NCBI GenBank assembly: GCA_002375205.1 | Contig: DFLL01000002.1 | Span: 1 to 10,196 of the forward strand | Origin: Caryophanales bacterium UBA3620 | GTDB taxonomy: Bacteria; Bacillota_I; Bacilli_A; RF39; UBA660 | Length of the DNA: 10,196 nt | Reading direction: 5' to 3' | Shown: piece by piece, positions 6,351 through 10,196 of the stretch | How positions within the stretch are numbered: the stretch's first letter is position 1 | Layout: the number at the start of each line of letters is the position of its first letter | Notes under the pieces: model-generated | Told to the model about the DNA's origin: nothing | The model's database searches: none | What the model saw: the letters and a program-made list of their open reading frames with translations, nothing else | Position numbers and translations under genes: made by a program

Positions 6351-8543
6351 TTATTCCATTTTTACTTTTTCTATTAACTTAATTACTTTATTATAGTCTT
6401 CATCAAATAGTTCTAATCTATAACTTCTTATTCCAATACTTTTATAATATTTTATATTATCTAAATAACTAATATTTTTATGATGCATAATATGGGTTAA
6501 ACATTTTTCATGTAATATTGGATATCTATTATTATGAATATCCTCTAGATAATATTTATCTTCTTTTTTACAAGGACATAATTCTATTTCTTTTATAGGA
6601 CAAGATTTAGTAAGCATTAGTTCTAATCTTCCATATATAATTAATTCTATTTTATCTTTTAATAAATCATCCAAGTTATGATAATCTATTTCTGGAGATA
6701 GTGTTATTCTATGTACATTATGGTCTATTAGGTATTTAATACTATGATTATTTACAATATTTAGATAATAATCACTTACGATATTATGTTTATTGTCATT
6801 ATATTTGTGAATGCCTCCTAGTTCGGTTACTAGAATATTTTTGGCATTATAATTATACTCTTTATTAACTCTTGGTAATCTTAAATAGATATTATTCATA
6901 TTTTTATATTCTTCATATAAGGCACTATCTACATATATTCTATCTATTTTACTATCTAATGCTGCCTTTACTTGCTTTCTAGTTCTAGCAAGTACTGATA
7001 TTTCATAATTATAATTTTTTTCTTCTATAAAGTCTATCTTAGTATTTATATTTGTTTTATTTACTTTTATTTTAGTTCTTTCTTTAATTAGATTATCAAT
7101 TAGTAATCTTCTTACTTCATTTAATGATTTCATATTTACAAAGATATTATCATCTATATTAATAGTTATATCTTTAGTTATAAAAGGAGTATTTCCTAAT
7201 TTAGTTAGTTTTTCTTTTATTTCTTCTTTACTAGTAGGTCTATTTATTGATTCTTGTACTTCTATTAATGTATTTACTTTATTATTTTTATCATCGATAT
7301 AGGATACCTCTAATTGATTATTCTTTTGAATTACTTCTATACTTACTTTTATTTTCTTTAGACTAGTACTTAATATTTGTTTTTCTAAATAAGTACTTGA
7401 TGTTTTTACTACTACATCTTTATCTTTTAAATTTATTTTATTATCTAGATAAATAATACTATTAGAAGATGCTTTATTTATTAATAATCCTTTTTCATTA
7501 TATATCATGTTAGCTATCATACCTAGATTATTATTTTTAAATCTTATACCATCTTCTTGATATAAATCTTTAGATAGTTTAATTTTTATTTTCTTAGGGG
7601 TTACTTCTAGTACTTTACCTATTTCTAGGCCTTGATGATTAGATGAAGATATATTCATTACTTTATCATTAAATAAATAACCATTTGTAAACTCTCTATT
7701 AAATAATATTTTTAATATATCAATATCTTCTTCAGTAATTAGATAATTATTATTGTTTATTACATTATCAATTAATTTACGATATATTCTTGTTACAAAG
7801 CCTACATAAGCAGGAGATTTCATTCTACCTTCAATTTTAAAACTAGTAATACTAGAGTTTACTAAATCTTCTATTTTATTTGTCGTATTTAATTCTTTAG
7901 TACTAAGTAAATATTTATTATCTGTTTCAATATACTTATCATTCTTTATTAATTTAAAAGGCATACGACATGATTGAACACATTCTCCACGATTTCCACT
8001 TCTTCCACCATTTAGACTACTAAAAAGACAACATCCCGAGTATGAATTACATAAAGCTCCATGAATAAAGACTTCTTTTTCTAGAGTATTAGGTAGTTCT
8101 TCTATTTCTTTTAAAGATAACTCTCGATCTAATACTAATCTTTTAACATCTAATTCTTTTAGTAATTTTATATTTTCATTATTATGATTATGCATTTGAG
8201 TAGATGCATGTATTTCAATATCTGGAAAGTTTTTTCTTATTAATGATATCATACCAATATCTTGCATAATAAGAGCATCAACACCAATACTATATAAATA
8301 TTCAATATATGATAAAAAATCTTCTACTTCATTTTGATAGATAATAGTATTTACTGTTATATAAATTCTCACTCCATATAGATGACAATAATCGACGGCT
8401 TCTTTTAGTTCTTCTTTTGTAAAATTACCAGCATAGGCTCTTGCTCCAAATAACTTACCCCCTAGATAGACAGCATCCGCACCATTTTGTACGGCAGCCT
8501 TAAGACACTGTATATTCCCTGCAGGACTTAATAACTCTTTCAT
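6351..8543 (-). CDS. rlhA: Peptidase U32 family RNA hydroxylase, RlhA-type
   Basis: Members of this family are iron-sulfur proteins that hydroxylate RNA using prephenate-derived chemistry. RlhA makes 5-hydroxycytidine in 23S rRNA; the shorter TrhP relatives act on tRNA uridine 34. The N-terminal barrel begins with ELLSPAGN and GADAVYLGG. The U32 signature EVFIHGALC (157-165) follows, and four cysteines (Cys165, Cys172, Cys188, Cys192) match the Fe-S ligands. KIEGRMKSPAYVG (236-248) is another family hallmark. A long middle region of the DUF3656 kind and a C-terminal Cys-containing segment (SCPIKE, ELCPC) extend it to 730 residues, which favours RlhA over TrhP (about 300-450). The start at 8543 is preferred over the ATG nine bases upstream because AGAGATGAT then serves as the ribosome binding site. 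The substrate (rRNA or tRNA) cannot be read from sequence alone. Confidence 0.88.
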   Translation of the reverse strand: MKELLSPAGNIQCLKAAVQNGADAVYLGGKLFGARAYAGNFTKEELKEAVDYCHLYGVRIYITVNTIIYQNEVEDFLSYIEYLYSIGVDALIMQDIGMISLIRKNFPDIEIHASTQMHNHNNENIKLLKELDVKRLVLDRELSLKEIEELPNTLEKEVFIHGALCNSYSGCCLFSSLNGGRSGNRGECVQSCRMPFKLIKNDKYIETDNKYLLSTKELNTTNKIEDLVNSSITSFKIEGRMKSPAYVGFVTRIYRKLIDNVINNNNYLITEEDIDILKILFNREFTNGYLFNDKVMNISSSNHQGLEIGKVLEVTPKKIKIKLSKDLYQEDGIRFKNNNLGMIANMIYNEKGLLINKASSNSIIYLDNKINLKDKDVVVKTSSTYLEKQILSTSLKKIKVSIEVIQKNNQLEVSYIDDKNNKVNTLIEVQESINRPTSKEEIKEKLTKLGNTPFITKDITINIDDNIFVNMKSLNEVRRLLIDNLIKERTKIKVNKTNINTKIDFIEEKNYNYEISVLARTRKQVKAALDSKIDRIYVDSALYEEYKNMNNIYLRLPRVNKEYNYNAKNILVTELGGIHKYNDNKHNIVSDYYLNIVNNHSIKYLIDHNVHRITLSPEIDYHNLDDLLKDKIELIIYGRLELMLTKSCPIKEIELCPCKKEDKYYLEDIHNNRYPILHEKCLTHIMHHKNISYLDNIKYYKSIGIRSYRLELFDEDYNKVIKLIEKVKME

Positions 8544-8566
8544 ACCAATCATCTCTTTTCTTAAAC

Positions 8567-8575
8567 ATTATACCA
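8567..8575 (-). promoter_or_regulatory. Extended -10 promoter of the U32-family gene
   Basis: TGGTATAAT is a perfect extended -10 element (hexamer 8572-8567), 24 bases before the ATG at 8543. No good -35 box is seen at the right distance, because that place is taken by the terminator of the upstream gene. The predicted 5' leader is therefore short, about 15-20 nt. Confidence 0.65.
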
Positions 8576-8584
8576 TAACATAAG

Positions 8585-8605
8585 AAAAAACTCTAATTTA
8601 GAGTT
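8585..8605 (-). terminator. Intrinsic terminator of the 453-residue membrane protein gene
   Basis: On the minus strand AACTCT (8605-8600 arm complement order) pairs with AGAGTT (8594-8589) around a 5-base AAATT loop, followed by a T-run (8590-8585). The TAG stop (8595-8593) lies at the loop/3' arm junction, so hairpin and stop codon overlap as in thrS. The stem is short (6 bp), so efficiency may be moderate. Confidence 0.7.
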
Positions 8606-9954
8606 CTTCTCCTTTTAAGTTTTCTTCCTCTTCTATCATTATTTGTTAATGGTAAAAGTTTTTCTTCTCTTTTCCTTAAAGTACCATCTATTACTTCACT
8701 ATCAATTACTATAGGCCCAAGTCTTTCTTCAATAATAGAAAGTTCTTTTTGTTTTTCTTCTTCAGTGATATCAGATATCCTAATTTGAGTTATCTCAGTT
8801 TCAATCCTTACTAGTTTGTTTTTGATACTATTTTGTAATGCAACGATATTATTTCCACAAAAATCTTCAATCGTATTTGTTTCTGGTATTTTATTTAACT
8901 TCTCTTTATATTCATTAAATATGACTGCAATACTTTTATTTAATCTAATTTTATCTGAATAATTTAAATATTTAATTTTGTCTAATAAATCACTTATATA
9001 TTGCAATATATAATCTTGAAAATCATATGAATATTTTTTTATTGGCTCCTCTAATGTTTTATCAAACATATTTTCAGCAATAGACTTATGTTCTGGATAT
9101 TTTAATGCTTTTTTCAATTCCTTTATCTTATGTTTTATAAGTCTTTTATTCTTTATATGTTTAATTATAGGTTTAATTATATGTTTAATTGTATTTTTAA
9201 CTAAATTATAGAAATAAGTAGCTACCGGATAAAGAAATATTGCTGAGGGAAGGAAGAAACCTCCTAACGCTAGTTTCCATAAAAGACTTACATTGAAACT
9301 ATCAATTACGGAAAATGCATTAAGAATGCCTTCAATAATCGCTGCAATCCCAGAAACTATTGTTGCCAATAAAATACCATCAAAAAAAAGAAATTCAAAA
9401 ATGCCACCAGAACATTCATCAATAATTTCTCCAACAATATAACGATGTGGTTCATTATCTTCATGACTTTGTTTAAAAATATTAAATAATTTCTTAAATG
9501 GGAATTTTTTATCTTTCTTTAGTTTATTAAGATAGATAGTTCTTGCTTCATTATTTGGAATTATTCCTCTTTCAGCTTCTTCGATTATTTTTTTTACTAT
9601 CTTTTCTCTTTCTATTGCTGCTTCTTCCTCTGCTTTTTTTAGTTTTAACTCTTCTTCTTTCCTTTTTTTTAAATCTAGTTCTGCCATAGTTATTTTTTTC
9701 AATCTTAGGGTAATATCATTATATTTTCCTTCAAGATAGTTTTTCATTGTATCACTATCTAGTTTTAATATATATTCTATACCATTATATGTTATATCAA
9801 AGTTATTATCTTTTTCATTATATGAAACATTGTAGTCACTACTTTGATAATTCTTTTCTAGTTTTTTTAGAAATTTATTAGTTAACATATCTATTGTTTT
9901 GTCACTACTACAAACTGTTCCTAAGTCAGTAATTCTTAATATTTCTTTATTCAT
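8593..9954 (-). CDS. Uncharacterised coiled-coil membrane protein (453 aa)
   Basis: I do not recognise this protein. Residues 1-80 look like a small alpha/beta domain (strands around VSYNEKDN and FDITYNGIEYIL). Residues 82-128 are a highly charged coiled coil (Lys/Glu/Leu). Two hydrophobic segments, about 185-213 and 223-250, are separated by a short loop and would form a membrane hairpin with both large domains on the same side, presumably the cytoplasm. Residues 254-285 are very basic (many Lys, His and Ile), then a helical domain runs to about 410. The last residues are strongly basic (RRGRKLKRRR, 441-450). There is no signal peptide. The start is well supported by AAGGGGG six bases upstream and by a promoter. 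It is a single-gene unit with its own promoter and terminator. Membrane anchoring plus a nucleic-acid-like basic tail is suggestive but unproven. Confidence 0.88.
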   Translation of the reverse strand: MNKEILRITDLGTVCSSDKTIDMLTNKFLKKLEKNYQSSDYNVSYNEKDNNFDITYNGIEYILKLDSDTMKNYLEGKYNDITLRLKKITMAELDLKKRKEEELKLKKAEEEAAIEREKIVKKIIEEAERGIIPNNEARTIYLNKLKKDKKFPFKKLFNIFKQSHEDNEPHRYIVGEIIDECSGGIFEFLFFDGILLATIVSGIAAIIEGILNAFSVIDSFNVSLLWKLALGGFFLPSAIFLYPVATYFYNLVKNTIKHIIKPIIKHIKNKRLIKHKIKELKKALKYPEHKSIAENMFDKTLEEPIKKYSYDFQDYILQYISDLLDKIKYLNYSDKIRLNKSIAVIFNEYKEKLNKIPETNTIEDFCGNNIVALQNSIKNKLVRIETEITQIRISDITEEEKQKELSIIEERLGPIVIDSEVIDGTLRKREEKLLPLTNNDRRGRKLKRRRTLN

Positions 9955-9983
9955 ATTAATCCCCCTTAAAAGTGATTAATATG
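9952..9983. promoter_or_regulatory. 10-bp inverted repeat covering start codon and part of the -10 box
   Basis: CATATTAATC (9952-9961) and GATTAATATG (9974-9983) are perfect inverted repeats with a 12-base centre. One arm contains the start codon of the 453-residue gene, the other enters its -10 box, and the ribosome binding site lies in the centre. Because transcription should start near 9974, most of the upstream arm may not be in the RNA. A DNA operator for a dimeric repressor is therefore at least as likely as an RNA hairpin that hides the start codon. Confidence 0.55.
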
Positions 9984-10009
9984 ATAACATATGTTTGTGT
10001 AAAAGTCAA
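9981..10009 (-). promoter_or_regulatory. Promoter of the 453-residue membrane protein gene
   Basis: TTGACT (10009-10004) and TATCAT (9986-9981), each five of six to consensus, are separated by 17 bases. The start of transcription should fall near 9974, giving a leader of about 20 nt. A 10-bp palindrome AACATATGTT (9986-9995) lies in the spacer and touches the -10 box. Confidence 0.8.
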
Positions 10010-10011
10010 AC

Positions 10012-10046
10012 AAAAAGAATGCACCTTCTGACAAAAGTACATTCTT
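10012..10046 (-). terminator. Intrinsic terminator of an upstream transcript
   Basis: AAGAATGTAC (10046-10037) pairs with GTGCATTCTT (10024-10015) as a 10-bp stem with one G-U pair, a 12-base loop and a T-run into position 10012. It ends a minus-strand transcript that enters the window from the right, and it insulates the promoter of the 453-residue gene. Confidence 0.82.
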
Positions 10047-10196
10047 AAGTTTAATGAATAACTATCATGAATTACTGTCAGGTAATCAATAATAGTCTCC
10101 TATCAAATGAGTTTCTTCTCTCAAACATATATGTTTGTCTAATATTTCTGATAAGAATTAAAGTCTCTACTTTAATACCCATTTAAAACTTGCATT
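10047..10196 (-). other. Non-coding, hairpin-rich stretch: 3' untranslated region or small RNA
   Basis: No credible coding frame runs through this stretch; all three minus frames meet stops within about 30 bases of the right edge. It holds several inverted repeats: an 8-bp hairpin (10157-10164 with 10169-10176, 4-base loop), a perfect 16-bp palindrome CAAACATATATGTTTG (10122-10137), and a 14-position stem with two or three mismatches (10062-10075 with 10082-10095). They are followed by the terminator at 10012-10046. The last codons of a gene from the right may be present at the very edge, for example a frame ending in a TAA near 10173. Either a long structured 3' end or a separate small RNA of about 180 nt would fit. 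I recognise no known RNA family. Confidence 0.4.

Noticed and set aside
711..6396. Plus-strand open frames of 65-96 codons (711-908, 2868-3065, 4419-4634, 5419-5691, 6106-6396)
   Set aside because: They lie wholly or mostly antisense to well-supported minus-strand genes, have low-complexity Leu/Ser/Ile/Phe-rich translations typical of antisense AT-rich code, and lack convincing ribosome binding sites.
8544..8552. Start of the U32-family gene three codons upstream (ATG at 8552)
   Set aside because: It would leave almost no space after the purine-rich stretch. The ATG at 8543 has AGAGATGAT correctly placed and matches the usual family N-terminus (KELLSPAGN).
235..9954. Mycoplasma-type genetic code (TGA read as Trp)
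   Set aside because: All genes read full length with the standard code, and the Trp codons I checked are TGG. TGA is simply unused as a stop in these seven genes, which is too few to argue recoding.
10091..10141. A 16-codon minus-strand frame starting with Met-Phe-Glu-Arg-Arg inside the right-hand non-coding stretch
   Set aside because: No ribosome binding site precedes it, its start lies in the 16-bp palindrome, and it is too short to support by composition.
1..10196. CRISPR array, insertion sequence, tRNA or rRNA genes
   Set aside because: No regularly spaced direct repeats, no transposase-like frame with terminal inverted repeats, and no cloverleaf or rRNA-like sequence were found on either strand.

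Overview
The window is very AT-rich. Every gene I can support lies on the minus strand, so gene order below runs from right to left. The composition, the dense AT-rich promoters, the strong AGGAGG-type ribosome binding sites, a T-box leader on thrS and a threonyl-tRNA synthetase without a TGS domain all suggest a low-GC Firmicute or Mollicute-like bacterium, for example an uncultured gut Bacilli/RF39-type lineage. That placement is inference. The visible in-frame Trp codons are TGG. The seven complete genes end in TAA (six) or TAG (one), and none uses TGA, so nothing here shows TGA recoded as Trp.

Right edge to about 8590: a non-coding stretch (about 10047-10196) with several inverted repeats ends in an intrinsic terminator. 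It is followed by a well-formed promoter and a gene for an unrecognised 453-residue membrane protein with a coiled coil, a two-helix membrane hairpin and a very basic tail. A 10-bp inverted repeat covers the start codon and part of the -10 box. The gene ends in a terminator that overlaps its stop codon.

8575 to 6351: an extended -10 promoter and a 730-residue peptidase-U32-family protein of the RlhA type, a probable RNA hydroxylase with four conserved cysteines.

6343 to 2538: a promoter followed by three tightly packed genes of unknown function (565, 578 and 101 residues; overlaps of 8 and 1 bases). They form an uncharacterised operon. The first has a coiled-coil, low-complexity N-terminal part and a folded C-terminal alpha/beta domain. 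The other two are all-helical and seem to share a helical-repeat style.

2533 to 218: a consensus promoter drives a threonine-type T-box leader (specifier ACU), a 92-residue basic protein of unknown function, and thrS. The thrS ribosome binding site lies in the last two sense codons of the small gene, so the two are probably translationally coupled. The T-box looks as if it could sequester the ribosome binding site of the small gene. thrS ends in a terminator that overlaps its stop codon.

217 to 1: a compact GC-rich palindromic element, then a promoter, a structured leader of about 65 nt and the first five codons of a gene leaving the window. The usual thrS neighbourhood makes infC a reasonable guess, but five codons cannot show it.

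The housekeeping part is translation (ThrRS, an RNA hydroxylase). The least explained parts are the three-gene operon, the 453-residue membrane protein with its palindromic control region, and the small protein placed between T-box and thrS.
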